NCBI GenBank assembly: GCA_018398805.1
Contig: JAGFBZ010002139.1
Span: 124,001-188,000, forward strand
Reading direction: 5' to 3'
Source of the DNA: Hirundichthys speculiger
Lineage: Eukaryota > Chordata > Actinopteri > Beloniformes > Exocoetidae
DNA: 64,000 nt
Shown here: positions 1-11,779 of the stretch, in pieces
Layout: each line of letters opens with the position of its first letter
Position numbering within the stretch: position 1 is the stretch's first letter
Made by a program: the position numbers and the translations under genes
The notes under the pieces: generated by a model
The model's input: only the letters and a program-made list of their open reading frames with translations
Databases searched by the model: none
Told to the model about the DNA's origin: nothing

Positions 1-1715
1 TTCACATCGATGGTTTGGGCCGGGAAAGCTCCCGATCACTTTAATGTGCAGCCCGGCTTTGGACACACTAGATTACAGACATGCATATGTGTAAGAGCTT
101 TATGACGGCAGTAGTCGGCTCTTCTTTTGACAACACTCATGAGCTCGTGATGCATTCAGCCAAAGCTTTTCCCTGCAAAAAAGAAATCAGGACGGATGTT
201 ATAATGTTCTAAAACCAGTTTTCTTTGTTCTGTCTTCATGGCGACTTCATCAATTAATTAAACATTAATTAACCCCACCATCAAGAATACCGGTTTTTGA
301 AAGCCTCGTGCCTTTGAAGAATTGACTCCCTGATTTTCTGTCCTCATGCATTTTTTTAAATTTAATTTTTTTTTCCTGTCATGGCAGATTTAACTTGCAT
401 TCGTACAGCAGTAAACTGTCTTCGGGCTGGTCCAAACGTGCAGTTGCTGCTCTGCCTGGTAACAGCGAGGCCATCTAAGCACATCAGCGTGGACTTAATA
501 AGGTGATTTTAGCAGAAAGCACACAACTGTCACTTTGTGTTAGTTCTGCCGGATTATACAGAGCAATGCTTTGAAGCCGTGCCGCTGCATATCTGTATGT
601 CAGAACGCTGAGAGAAACTCTGACTGACCAGGACTCTGTGTTCATGTCTTGCACATATAATGCAGCACAAAACCACTTTCATTTAGATGTTAAAACATCA
701 GCGTGAATTCTCAAGGTCCTCCGCCGGCCAAAGCAACTTTAGTCTCCAAGTCCTGGTCTTCTGGTGTGACACACCGGCTCAGAGATACAGCTGACATCAT
801 GGCAGAGGTGATTAAGAGACTCAAGGAAGTGATGACAGAAGAGAAAATGAGAGTTTTCTTGAAAAAGTGACCGAATTTCCACCTCAGAGGAACCAGCTGA
901 GCTGAAAATGATTTTAAAAAAGCTCATTTGTGCTGCTTTAAAGAGCTCTACACATCAGATATATTTGCACAGGCACAAGTTCACTACACACATTTAAACT
1001 GCTGCTTAGCAGGAAACTACCCAGAAGAGTTGAAGCTGTTCTAGCTGCAAAGATGGAGCCGTGACATATTGATTAGGAATGGGAGGAGCTAAAGCACATA
1101 TATGAGTCCAGGCAGGTGAGTGAATACTTTTGTAAATGTAGTGTATGTTGCAGTGAAGCAGTGTCTCAGTGAGCAGGTGACGGGCTCCAGTATCTCTACA
1201 GGGATGACCATCCTTCCTCCTACGTACTGGTCTATGAGCCTAGGGTGCAGATGGTCTGTGGGTGACTTCCTCTCCTGCTCCCAGTGAGTAGAGGGTTGGG
1301 TTTGACTTGAGGGCTCCCCAGAGGGGTGGCAGTGCATGGTTTATGCTTATCTATTGGGGAGAAATGGGGCAACAGTTCAGGAAATGATGCCAGGAGGGAG
1401 CTAATTAATAAAAAACAGCCCCCCTGTGTAAACTGGCCTCTCTCTTTATGTGATGTGGCGTTCTGGGACCTGAGAAGGTAAATGAGCTGCAACTGCCAGT
1501 GTCATCATTGTTGTCTGTAGTTCATTAATCTTTATTGTAAAAACTAAAAGCAAAAATGACTTATCTTTATGCAAGTTTACATGCTGAACGGGACTAGCCA
1601 GCAGCCAGGTCTTCACTGCAGCAGAGCTTTGCATTACGGCTGTTTATCTTCACCCTGGTAGATGCAACTTTAGATCCTTGAGCATCCTGGCGGCTCATCC
1701 ACACAAACCATATTT
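1..1715. other. Non-coding stretch, nothing recognised
   Basis: No open frame here resembles a known protein, and I see no terminal repeats, tandem arrays or RNA gene. The short frames on the minus strand (60-86 codons) have no family features. Confidence 0.5.
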
Positions 1716-2778
1716 GCGGGCTGATAACAGGAAACTATGACATCATTCCGATAACTCCGATATCACAACGAATAGGCCCGATAACATATATATTTTTGTC
1801 AACACAGCAGTGCCTCGCTCCCTCTGAGCCTTAAATGACCGGCAGTGAATGTTATGTTCCAGTAATGTCAGCATAATCAGAAAAACGATTACTCAATAAG
1901 GAAAATCAAGAATACCCCCTCATGCCAGAAAACAACTTGTTAACTCGGTCATAATTTTGGTAGTTGTTAACTTGAATTGATATTCGCAGTATTTTCCCGC
2001 ATGTTACACATAAAAAAGGAAAAAAATAGAAAAGGCTGAAAGAACAACTAGCAAACGAGGGAACGTGGGAATTTACGTTACACCTTAAATGCAGCCTGCA
2101 GCACAGCGCTGATCACAACAAACATGGTGGCGTGGAACTTCGTTAAAGTTTTAGAAGAAGATAGTTTGGTGGTTATTTGTGACGAATCCTCCGAGTGAAT
2201 TCTACGAGGAGGGAAGCACAAGCTTTAATAAGTAAAACCCGATCAGCCACCTACAACATAACAATTGCTTCCATGGAGTTTTGAAATCACGCTAACGTGA
2301 GCTAATGCTAACGTGCGCAAGCCAGCAGCAGTCTCCCCTCCCCCTCATTTCTCTCATCTAAAGCTTCCATGAGATTTAAAAAACAAAAAATCACTGAACC
2401 TCATTTACTTTAATTAAAGGTATTAATTTAAATGGAACCACAAGTCAAAATCCTTTAAATGTTAATCTTTTTCAGATAGTAATTCTGATTCATGTATTTC
2501 CATCAGTTCAAGGAGCCTTTATTTTTTTATATCAGTCAGTAATGAACCTTATTTAAGGTAATGTGAGATATCAAATAGGTTTGTTTGATAGCTTTAAGAA
2601 AATGTTTGAGAGGCTTGACAATAGTTTTTCATTGAAAAAAATAAATATCTGTTCATTTAAAGAGTCAAAACTATTTTTGGTTTTGTTCATAGTATTGATG
2701 TAATGATCTTAGGTATATGTGTGTGTTATTGGTATCGGCCTTTAGGAGCTGAAAGTTATCGGTTATGGTGCATCCCTA
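1716..2778. mobile_element. hAT-type non-autonomous element, left end truncated (copy 1)
   Basis: From about 1716 the sequence follows the element at 54773-61929 (shared blocks around the CGATATCA run, CAGTGCCTCGCTCCCTC, and TTGTTAACTCGGTCATAATT). It ends in GGTGCATCCCTA, equivalent to the right terminus of that copy. The left terminal GGGATGCA motif is missing. No transposase frame remains. It lacks the large retrotransposon insertion of the second copy, so it serves as the empty-site reference near 2436-2475. Confidence 0.75.
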
Positions 2779-2794
2779 GTTTTTATTGTTCGTC

Positions 2795-3010
2795 CCTGCA
2801 GGGACTCCTGATTGTTTGGAAATGGCCTTGTAACCCTTCTCAGACAGATGGGCAGCAAAGCCTCAGTTCTCTGAGAACGTTATGGATGTTTTTCCTCCCT
2901 GGCGTTGCATCAAGACACACCAACACACCAGAACGCTCCGGAACAACAAACCTGTGCTGATGTAGAGCTGCTCCCAGCTGTTGGTCATCAATTAATCAAG
3001 TGTGTTTTAC
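2795..3010. repeat. Unclassified interspersed repeat, copy A
   Basis: The block containing CAGACAGATGGGCAGCAA, a TTTTTCCTCCCTGGCGTTG-like segment and GGTCATCAATTAATCAAGTG has a diverged counterpart with the same order of landmarks at 45745-46150. I do not recognise a superfamily and see no terminal repeats. Confidence 0.45.
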
Positions 3011-3203
3011 GAGCAGCGCCTGTCTGCTCCGAACCCTCCTAACTCCTGCAGAAGCAAGAAGAACATATTTAGTTTTTCCACTCCCTGCTTCTTCACATTG
3101 ACCTTTTTTTTGTATGTTTTTTACATACTGTGTTATTTCAGGCCAGCATGAGCGCTAATCTTAGGTGCTCGGCTTAAATCTTTTGCGCTGCCATGTTCTA
3201 AAT

Positions 3204-3793
3204 CAGGGGTGTCAGACTAATTTTCACTTAGGGCCACATCAGCATCATGGTTGAAGGGCAGATTGACAGCATGAATGTAACAAAATACAATATAAATCAA
3301 AATATATTAAACTTCACCTTATTATATTGTTAAATAACAGATTCTGTATTTATTTCCATGTTTTCTGTCAAAATGCCAACATAGATTATACACTTTCATG
3401 ACTGACACCGCCTCATAACACAAAAGACATGCTGTTTTTTCACCTTGAGATACAAACTTGTATTCCATTGTTGATGAAACCTCCTTCCTTGTGCATCAAT
3501 TTTTCTTTTCTTTGATATGTTGGGGTAAGTTTGTAGAGGTTTTTCTCAAATCCATCAGTTCTGAAAATCGTCTTGAGTTCTTGCTCATGGTGATATACCG
3601 TTATCTTTGTGGGTAACGACGAAATGCATTATGTAGTTTATTGTCAGTATGCACTTTAAAGCAGCGTAAGCTTATTTTAAGTCTTAAAATATCAGTTTAA
3701 AATTTAAGCAAATAGTGCACAAGCTCTCGAGGGCCACATAAAATGACGCGGCGGGCCACATTTGGCCCGCGGGCCTTGTGTTTGACACATGTG
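3204..3793. mobile_element. Non-autonomous hAT element (family A, copy 1)
   Basis: It begins CAGGGGTGTCAGACT and ends TTTGACACATGTG, imperfect inverted termini. Flanks are TTCTAAAT and TTCTAAAG (7 of 8 identical), the 8-bp target duplication expected of hAT. A second copy lies at 44901-45633. No transposase is encoded. Confidence 0.85.
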
Positions 3794-4160
3794 TTCTAAA
3801 GCATCTTTATTTTACGTGTTAGACTTTTGTGTTGCCATGTCCTGAATGTTTTCAGTTAAATTCAGTTTTTTTGACAAATGTGCATTTTGCTTCTCTTCAT
3901 TAACGTACACTCAGACAACTTTAAACTGCAAGTGGACTAGTTGCAGAAGCATGCAACAGTTAAAAAAAAAAAAAAAGCCCTGTGGCTGTATAGTTGGATA
4001 TTATTGATGTTTCTATTATCCTGGATCCAATGTGATGAACTGTTTTTATTATCTGCATTACTCTTTACTATCAGCCACTGATCGTATACTGCTGTGAATT
4101 AACTTAATTTATTGAGCATTAAACGAGCCACTGCTGTGGGAGAAATGTTATCGCTTAAGG
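3794..4160. other. Short non-coding spacer
   Basis: AT-rich DNA with a poly-A run near 3962. Nothing recognised. Confidence 0.4.
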
Positions 4161-4893
4161 CAGCGGTTCCCAAACTTTTTTAGCCACGCACCCCCTTCTA
4201 TGTCTCGACCGGGTTGACGCACCCCCGATCCCCCACCCCTTAAAAAAAACGCAACAAGCTTTATTATAGCCATATTAAAGTCGCCATGTTTATTCATGCT
4301 AAAATGACCAGAACACACATATAACATAATAATCACAATCACAACAATGCGCTCTCGCATTTAAATTAAACTGAAACACTGTAACACAGTTCCAATATAA
4401 TGAAACAAAGTTATGCGCAGGCTTCCACTTTTAAGAGCAAAGAGGATGGATGACATGCTCAGACTCAGTGGCAGAAAGCAGATAAGTTGAGGAAAATGTT
4501 AGAATATTTTGAACATTGAACAAAAATTGCAGCAAGTTTAAATGACCGTGAAACTTACACAACCCGTCATCATAACACAGCATTGAGCATATTTGTGAGA
4601 ATGAATAAAGTAGAGGCCACAAGCTAGGTGCAAATGCAGTGGTAGAAGAATATAACTTCTTCTTCTGCGCTTCACTTTAAGATGACGTGCATTTTGAATA
4701 GCCTGCATTTATTTATTCATTAAAATTACAGTTTTTGATTTAAAATTTTACAAAGGAAATGTTTATTTACACATCTTTATTGTGTGAAAAAAAAAAAATT
4801 ATCAGACCGCCATTACATTTTTCATCTCGCGCACCCCCTAGAGGCAGCTTGCGCACCCCTGGGGGTGTGCGCACCCCACTTTGGGAATTCCTG
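4161..4893. mobile_element. Non-autonomous hAT element (family B)
   Basis: The termini CAGCGGTTCCCAAACT and TTTGGGAATTCCTG are inverted repeats. Both flanks are exactly GCTTAAGG (4153-4160 and 4894-4901), a perfect 8-bp duplication. The interior has the CGCACCCCC-type ends common in fish MITEs and no transposase frame. Confidence 0.9.
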
Positions 4894-4901
4894 GCTTAAG
4901 G

Positions 4902-5278
4902 CTAAATGACACCAGGCTTCTGGCTCGAACATGAACTCCTGTCCTGGTATTCGTCTTTTATGTAGCTGTTACATAAATGATGGAAGGGAAGGAAGTGGCA
5001 ACAGTGAATTAAAGATTTAAAAGAAAAAAAGCACATTTATGGTTGTATAAGAATCCCCGTCATGCGTTTGAACTGTTGAAGGAGGTGGAGGCGACCCACG
5101 TGTTCATGGGTGGACAGATCAGATGCAGCTCCTGTTTGTTGTAACTCAAAGGTTCGACACATTAACTCCTGAAGCTGTTGGTCTTCGTGGCTCTGAGGGT
5201 GGTGATGGTCCACACTTCTTTCAAAATTCGTCCGCTCCGCTCCTCGCTCGCTCACGCTCCGCTCCGCTCACATGCTCT
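4902..5278. other. Short non-coding spacer
   Basis: No gene is seen. A low-complexity run of CTCCGCTC-like units (about 5226-5270) abuts the 3' end of the RTE LINE. Confidence 0.4.
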
Positions 5279-5333
5279 GCCATCCATCCATTATCTTCCG
5301 CTTATCCGAAGTCGGGTCGCGGAGGTAGCAGCT

Positions 5334-6523
5334 TCAGCTGAGAGGCCCAGACCTCCCTCCCCTCGGCTGCTTCCACCAGCTCCTCTGGGAGAATCCAGAG
5401 GCGTTCCCAGGCCAGCCGAGAGACATAATCTCTCCAGCGGGTCCTGGGTCTTCCCGTGGTCTCCTCCCAGTTGGACATGCCCGAAACACCTCTCCAGGGA
5501 GGCATCCGGGGGGCATCCTAACCAGATGCCCGAACCACCTCAACTGGCTCCTCTCGATGTGAAGGAGCAGCGGCTCTACTCTGAGTCTCTCCCGAATGAC
5601 TGAACTTCTCACCTTATCTCTAAGGGAGAGTCCAGCCACCCTGCGGAGAAAACTCATTTCCACCGCTTGTATCCGCGATCTAATTCTTTCGGTCAGTACC
5701 CACAGTTCATGACCATAGGTGAGGGTTGGAACAAAGATCGACCGGTAAACAGAGGGCCTTGCCTTTTGGCTCAGCTCTCTATTCACCACAACGGACCGGT
5801 ACAGAGTCCGCACCACAGCAGACGCTGCACCAATCCGTCTGTCGATCTCCCGCTCCTTTCTCCCATCACTGATGAACAAGACCCCGAGATACTTAACTCC
5901 TCCACTTGAGGCAGAACCTCACTCCCGACCCGGAGGAGGCATTCTACCCTTTTACGAATGAGGACCATGGTCTCAGATTTGGAGGTGCTGATTCCCATCC
6001 CTGCCGCTTCACACTCGACTGCAAGCTGCTCCAGTGAGAGTTGCAGATCCCCACTCGATGGCGCCAACAGGACCACGTCATCTGCAAACAGCAGAGACAA
6101 GATCCCGACACCACTGAACCGGAACCCTTCCGCTCCATGGCTGCGCCTAGAAATTCTGTCCATAAACGTTATGAACAGAATCGGTGACAAAGGGCAGCCC
6201 TGGCGGAGTCCAACTCCCATCGAAAACGAATCCGACTTACAACCGGCAATGCGGACCAAGCTTCCACTCCATTTGTACAGGGACTGGACAGCCCGTAACT
6301 ACGGGCCCAGCACCCCATACTCCTGGAGTACCCCCCACAGGACCCCCCGAGGGACACGGTCAAATGCCCTCTCCAAGTCCACAAAACACATGTGGACTGG
6401 TTGGGCAAATTCCCATGTTCCCTCCAGGACCCTAGTGAGGGTATAGAGCTGGTTCAGTGTTCCACAACCAGGACTGAACCCACATTGTTCCTCCTGAATC
6501 TGGGATTCGACAATCGATCAAAC
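5334..6523 (-). pseudogene. RTE LINE reverse transcriptase palm and C-terminus (broken)
   Basis: Continuation of the interrupted reverse transcriptase. FVDLERAFDRVPR-like sequence (motif A) appears near 6380 in fragments. LRQGCPLSPILF (motif B) is near 6195, and the catalytic LLFADDVVLLA (motif C) at about 6060-6091 keeps both aspartates. The C-terminal part has TYGHELWVLTERIRSRI, RRVAGLSLRDKVRSSV and QLRWFGHLVRMPPG, and ends WASQLKLLPPRPD before the 3' tail. Frame changes occur near 5880, so it is non-functional. This C-terminal block is what identifies the RTE clade to me. Confidence 0.87.
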
Positions 6524-6527
6524 TCTC

Positions 6528-7591
6528 TGTGGCAGCAGAGTATCACACAGGGGGTTGTATGATAACTGAATGTTTAATTGCTGACAACGCCACCCTGGGA
6601 ATTTCACCCAGAGAATTATTTCCCCCAACACTGGAGGGCACACAGGTCCACTTTACTTAGAAAGGGGCTGAGATGTGAGTTGTGGTTAAAATACTTTATT
6701 TTATACAAATCTTTAAAAATAATTCTTTTAAAAACACAGGTCAAACAAGAACACTGGACCAAAAATAAAGAAAGAAACCTAATCAGTAACTGAGGCCTAC
6801 CGGTTGGACATGGGCTAGTGAAGGGGGGGGGGGGGAGGGTCCACCAACTAAACAGGATCACCTGTGACACACTTAAGGAAAAAAATCAAACCACAACCAT
6901 GCAAACAAATGAAAAAAGGGGGAGACCATCACCAGGATCACCAGCACCACCACCGGACCTCAGCAACTGCAAAAGAAACACATAAATCAACAAAGGCACA
7001 AATTGCAAAAGAAAATAAAATACAATAAAGAAACAAAATGTTCAAATTAACACAAAACAACCAAAAGAAAATACAGGTTAATCAAAAAAAAGACATCAGT
7101 TCCACCAAGGCAGAACATAAACCACCAGCCAAACCAGCTCGGCAGCGGCCATCAAGCGGGGTCCATACAGTCCGTTTAATTGCCTGCGTGTTGCCGTGTC
7201 GAAAATGAGCAGATGATAAGTTGGAGAGAGACAAAACAGCAGCGGCTCCAGTCAATTTGTGCCGTTGCTCCGCACAGTCAATCCAATCAAGCTGCCGATG
7301 ACGAGTTACATGCACCGACGGAGGGGAAGAGTGAAAGACGCCGCACACCTTGGCGTTTACCGCAACCAGCGAGGAGCAGGGCGCACACACACCCCAGATC
7401 CAGGGGTAAACAGACAGTCGCTTGTTACCAGCAGGGCCAAATTCTCACACCTGGAAGTGGCGCAGCTGCATACACATTCTGGCAACTGAGGGAAGAGCTG
7501 CAGCTTAAATAACCCGCCCCATCCACTGAGAGGCCATCAACACAGGTGAAGCAGATTAGCACTCAGAGATGATGATCTCTGTGCTGCTACA
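6528..7591. mobile_element. Solo LTR inserted in the RTE LINE
   Basis: The insert begins TGTGGCAGCAGAG and ends CTCTGTGCTGCTACA. Its ends are TG...CA and imperfectly inverted, as in an LTR. TCTC flanks both sides (6524-6527 and 7592-7595), a 4-bp target duplication. Removing the block rejoins the LINE reading frame. No gag or pol lies inside, so it is a solo LTR or an unusually simple element. Superfamily (Gypsy, BEL or retrovirus-like) cannot be told without an internal region. The orientation is unknown. Confidence 0.75.
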
Positions 7592-8489
7592 TCTCTTCTC
7601 CAGCACCCCTGCACAGACCTGACCAGGGAGGCTGAGGAGGGTGATTTCCCTGTAGTTGGAACACACCCTCCGGTCCCCCTTCTTAAAGAGGGGAACCACC
7701 ACCCCGGTCTGCCAATCCAGAGGTACTGCCCCCAATTTCCATGCGATGTTGCAGAGACGTGTCAACCAAGACAGTCCTACAACATCCAGAGCCTTCAGGA
7801 AATCAGGGCGGATCTCGTCCACCCCCGGAGCCCGGCCACTGTGCAGCTTCTTAACTACCTCAGCGACCTCAGCTCCAGTAATGGACGAGTCCATCCCCAA
7901 GTCCACAGGTTCAGCATCCTCCTCAACGGAAGACATGTTGGTGGGACTGAGAAGGTCCTCGAAGTATTCCTTCCACCACCGAACGACATCTCCAGTCGAG
8001 GTCAGCAGCACCCCACCCCCACTATACACAGTGTTGGTGAAGCACTGCTTTCCCCGCCTGAGCCGTCTGACGGTTTGCCAGAATCCCCGAAGAGCCGATC
8101 GAAAGTCTTTTTCCATGGCCTCACCGAACTCCTCCCACACCCAAGTTTTCGCCTCAGAGACCACCAAAGCCACCTCCCGCTTGGCCTACCGATACCTGTC
8201 TGCTGATTCCGGAGTCCCACAGGCTAACCAAGCCCGGTAGGACTCCTTCTTCACCCGAGGTGTCCACCACCGAGTTCGAGAATTGCCACCACGACAGGCA
8301 CCGACGATCTTACAGCCACAGCTCCAGTCAGCCGCTTCAGCAATGTAGGCGCGGAACATGGCCCATTCGGACTCAATGTCCCCCGCCTCCCCCGGGATGT
8401 GATTGAAGCTCTGTCGGAGGTGCAAGTTGAAGATCTTTCTAACAGGTTCCTCTGCCAGACGTTCCCAGCAAACCCTCACTACACGTTTG
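7592..8489 (-). pseudogene. RTE LINE linker and N-terminal half of reverse transcriptase (broken)
   Basis: After the endonuclease comes the linker with WWTPRVKKESYRAW and EEFGEAMEKDF segments. The reverse transcriptase start follows: VVRWWKEYFEDLL, the finger motif SGRAPGVDEIRPDFLKAL, and WQTGVVVPLFKKGDRRVCSNYR (motif 1-2 region). The frame is broken near 8190. Coding sequence stops abruptly at 7592, where a solo LTR begins, and resumes on its other side at 6523. No start codon of its own is expected, since RTE elements make one polyprotein. Confidence 0.85.
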
Positions 8490-9521
8490 GGCCTACCAGG
8501 TCTCCCCCTCCATCTGATCCAACCCACCACCAGGTAGTGATCAGTTGACAGCTCAGCTCCTCTCTTTACCCGAATGTCCAAAACATACGGCCGAAGTTCA
8601 GATGATACGACTATAAAGTCAATCATCGATCTGCGGCCAAGAGTGTCCTGATGCCAAGTGCATTTATGGACACTCTTATGCTTGAACATTGTGTTTGTTA
8701 TGGACAAACTGTGACGAGCACAGAAGTCCAAAACAAAACACCACTCTGGTTCAGATCAGAGAGGCCGTTCCTCCCAATCACGCCCCTCCAGGTACCACTG
8801 TCATTGCCAATGTGAGCATTGAAGTCCCCCAGCAGGATAAAGGAGTCCCCATTAGGGGCGCTTTCCAGCACCCCCGCCAAGGACCCCAAGAAGGCTGGGT
8901 ACTCTGAACTGTCATTTGGCGCATAAGCGCAAACGACAGTCAGAGCCCATTCCCCGACCTGAAGGCGCCAGGAAGCTACCCTCTCATCCACTGGGGAAAA
9001 CCCCAATGTACAGGCTCCAAGCTGGGGGGCTATAAGCAAGCCCACACCAGCCCGTTGCCTCTCACCCTGGGCAGCTCCAGAGTAGAATAAGGTCCAGCCT
9101 CTCTCGAGAAGATTGGTTCCAGAGCTGCCAGGCTGTGCGTCGAGGTGAGCCCTACTATATCTAGTCGGTACCTCTCGACCTCACGCACAAGCGCAGGGTC
9201 CTTCCCCGCCAGAGAGGTAACGTTCCATGTCCCAGTAGCCAGTTTCGTCAGCCGAGGGTCGGCACGCCAAGGCCCACGCTTTCTGCCGCCACCCATACCA
9301 CAAAGCACCCGACTTCTATGACCCTCCCTGCGGGTGGTGGGCCCACGGGGAGGCGAACCCATGTAACTCGTTCGGGCTGAGCCCGGCCGGGCCCCATGGG
9401 TGAAGGCCCGGTCACCAGGCGCTCCCGAACGAGCCCCTCCCCCAGGCCTGGCTCCAGGGTGGGGCCCCGGTAACCCTAATCCGGGCAAGGGACATCGAGC
9501 TCCTTGTCTTTTCTTTTCCAT
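8490..9521 (-). pseudogene. RTE LINE apurinic/apyrimidinic endonuclease domain (broken)
   Basis: This is the N-terminal endonuclease that would nick target DNA for target-primed reverse transcription. Visible landmarks: the TGTWNVTSL start of the fold (about 9230), a [16 protein letters not shown] strand, the metal-site segment [11 protein letters not shown] (about 8810-8845), and the STDHYLVV segment near 8530, which carries the catalytic Asp-His pair. The frame changes at least twice (about 9040 and 8720) and runs into stops, so the copy is dead. It lies directly upstream (minus sense) of the reverse transcriptase. A GC-rich, Pro/Gly-rich leader precedes the fold, and no convincing single start remains. 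Confidence 0.85.
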
Positions 9522-9690
9522 AAAAGTCCTTTGAATCGCTCTTAGTCTGGCCCATCCCCCAGGACCTGTTTGCCTTGGGTGACCCTACCAGGGGCAAAAG
9601 CCCCCGACAACATAGCTCCTGGGATCATTCGGGCACACAAACCCCTCCACCACGTTAAGGTGGCGATTCAGGGAGGGGCAATTCTAGTCC

Positions 9691-10239
9691 AGAATTGAAA
9701 AAAAGAACACTTTTTATTTTTCGTGACCCTAGTGAGGATAAAGCAGGTTCAGAAAATGAATGATAAATACAATAAATTATAAAAGTAAAGTATGTAATTT
9801 ATGCAGTTCATGCATTGCATTGGTTTTGTTCTTTGAACACAGTGATGTTAATGCACGGTTCATTTTGTGCACCAGTAAAGCATATATCTGTCTCTTGAAT
9901 TTGGAAAAAAAGGATATTTTATTTTTTAATAAAGAAGGTTTGGGTGAATGTGCAGATAAAACTGGTTCAGGACCTCCAACAGGGTTAAGAACCACTGGTG
10001 TAGATTATAAGGACCAAGTTTTGTTCATTTTGAATCATTATGTTACCAAGGCCAGAGTATCTTTAGGCCACACCCACAAAATATTTGTGGCGTAACTTTG
10101 AAAAGGACTGCCCGATAAAAGATATTTTAACAACTTACTACCAGGATGGTCCATAGATGAACTTAACTGGGCCAAGTTTTGTGAAAAACTGGCTGAACGG
10201 TTTAAGACTAGTTCATTTCACTTTTTCAAAATAAAATAT
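9691..10239. other. Non-coding spacer between LINE and Gypsy element
   Basis: No coding similarity. AT-rich, with unplaced fragments such as CACACCCACAAAATATTTGTGG near 10060. I cannot classify it. Confidence 0.35.
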
Positions 10240-10438
10240 TGTAGTGATTATATTCACGAAAACGGAGAACACCTCGGCTGAGAGTAACCTGTCGGCCAAC
10301 TCCTCACGTTTTTATTTTTCACCAAACATACAACCGTTATAAGTGTTTTGGAAGAGCACGCCAACCTCCCGAGGCACACGTCATCAAAACACAACAATCC
10401 ATAATAACGTGAATTATGTACAGTACTGTGGCCCCACA
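10240..10438 (-). repeat. Gypsy 3' LTR (minus-strand element)
   Basis: This 199-bp TG...CA repeat matches 14753-14950 nearly base for base over most of its length. Differences are concentrated near the start (for example CACGAAAACGG here against CACTAAACGG there). Confidence 0.93.
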
Positions 10439-10458
10439 CACGCCCCCCCCCCCCCAGA
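10439..10458 (-). promoter_or_regulatory. Polypurine tract of the Gypsy element
   Basis: On the minus strand a run of about 14 G residues lies two to three bases inside the 3' LTR. This is the usual place for the plus-strand primer of reverse transcription. Confidence 0.7.
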
Positions 10459-10496
10459 ATTCACAAAAACAGACAAGTCCATCCGACGAGGTGGCC

Positions 10497-11716
10497 TCAT
10501 GTGCGGCCAAAACTGCTCCTGTCATCCTGGGTCCTGGGTGGTGAAGGGTCAGGAAGCCGATCAGGAGGTGTTGACGCTAGTGGACAGGCAGACGGGGGGC
10601 GGTCTCGACGTGGAGGGTGCACAACCACCACTGGAGCACCTATGTCCAGGTGGGCAGGTTTACAGGGGTACTTGTCCCCTGGTTCCAGTACCCTGAATGG
10701 GCCGTCATATGGAGGCTGCAAGGGTCCCCGGTGGGCATCGTGACGTACAAAAACATATGCCGCCTTTCGCAACCCGGGAAGAACACCTGACATGGGAAAT
10801 CCATGTTGAGAGGTGGGCACAGGTGTGAAGGCTTCGGCCCTGTCAAGGTGAGCGCGTCTCTGGTTGGCAGCGGACCATTCGAAAGTAGCATTGGGCAAGA
10901 AATTCCCAAGGCACCAGCAAAGGCTGGCCATAGACCAGCTCAGCAGAAGAAGAAACCAGGTCCTCCTTAGGCGAAGTGTGCAAACCCAACATCACCCAAG
11001 GCAAATGATCCACCCATCTATCATCTTGGAGACTAGCCTGGAGCGCTGCTTTAAGTGAACGGTGAAAACGCTCACACAGCCCATTGGCCTGGGGGTGATA
11101 GGCTGTGGTGTGAAGAAGCTGGGCTCCAAGACTGTTTGCAATGGCCCGCCAGAGCTTTGAAGTGAACTGTGAGCCACGATCCGAGGTGATGTCAGAAGGG
11201 ACACCAAAACGGGCGACCCAGGTGCCCAAAAATGCCCTCGCAATGTCAGCAGTTAATGTAGTTTGGAGGGGAATGGCCTCGGACCAACGGGTGGTGCGGT
11301 CAACGACTGTAAGGTGGTGTGTAAACCCCTGCGATGAAGGCAACGGGCCTACCAAGTCCACATGAACATGGTCAAAACACCTCTCTGGGACAATAAATGG
11401 CTCAAGTGGAGCCTTGGAATGGCAGAGTACCTTGGCACGCTGGCATGCAAGCAACATCTTTTTTCAAGCTATGCCAGACAAACTTCGCTGTCAACAGTCT
11501 TTGTGACGCTTTCCTACCAGGGTGGGAGAGGCTGTGAACTGAATCGAACACCATCCTGCGCCAAGCGGGTGGAACGATAGGTCTAGGTTGGCCAGTAGAG
11601 ATGTCACAAAGTAGTGAGACACCCGAGTCACCAAAAGGGATATCTGCCAGTTTCAGACTACTGACGGCAGTCCTGTAGGCTTGTACATCAGCATCGCTAG
11701 CCTGAACTGCAGCCAT
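10497..11716 (-). pseudogene. Gypsy integrase
   Basis: Integrase would join the DNA copy to the host chromosome. The N-terminal part has SLSHPGRKASQRLLTAKFVW and CMPACQ, an HHCC-type zinc site. The core shows FDHVHVDLVGPLP, then ITSDRGSQFTS, then NGLCERFHRSLK, giving the D, D and E residues in order (about 11000-11370). A C-terminal segment, PPYDGPFRVLEPG (about 10690), resembles the basic C-terminal domain. The frame shifts at about 11440 and again near 10870. Order and spacing match Ty3/Gypsy; the gene is broken. Confidence 0.92.
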
Positions 11717-11779
11717 GCGGACATAATCTATGCCGATGTGGACCGCCCCAGTGAAACTGCGAGAGAGACAGTCAGCTAC

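Larger units (their letters stand above)
5279..9690 (-). mobile_element. RTE-clade LINE (Expander/Rex3-like), interrupted and decayed
   Basis: A non-LTR retrotransposon read on the minus strand. The 5' leader near 9690 has the CACCTTAACGTGG hairpin-type sequence typical of fish RTE elements. An APE endonuclease and reverse transcriptase follow, and the 3' end shows GATAATGGATGGATG. The element is split by a solo LTR at 6528-7591. Stops and frameshifts break every domain, so it cannot be autonomous. The clade call rests on remembered features of fish RTE proteins (FADDVVLLA, LRWFGHLVRMP, LLPPRP C-terminus). Confidence 0.88.
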
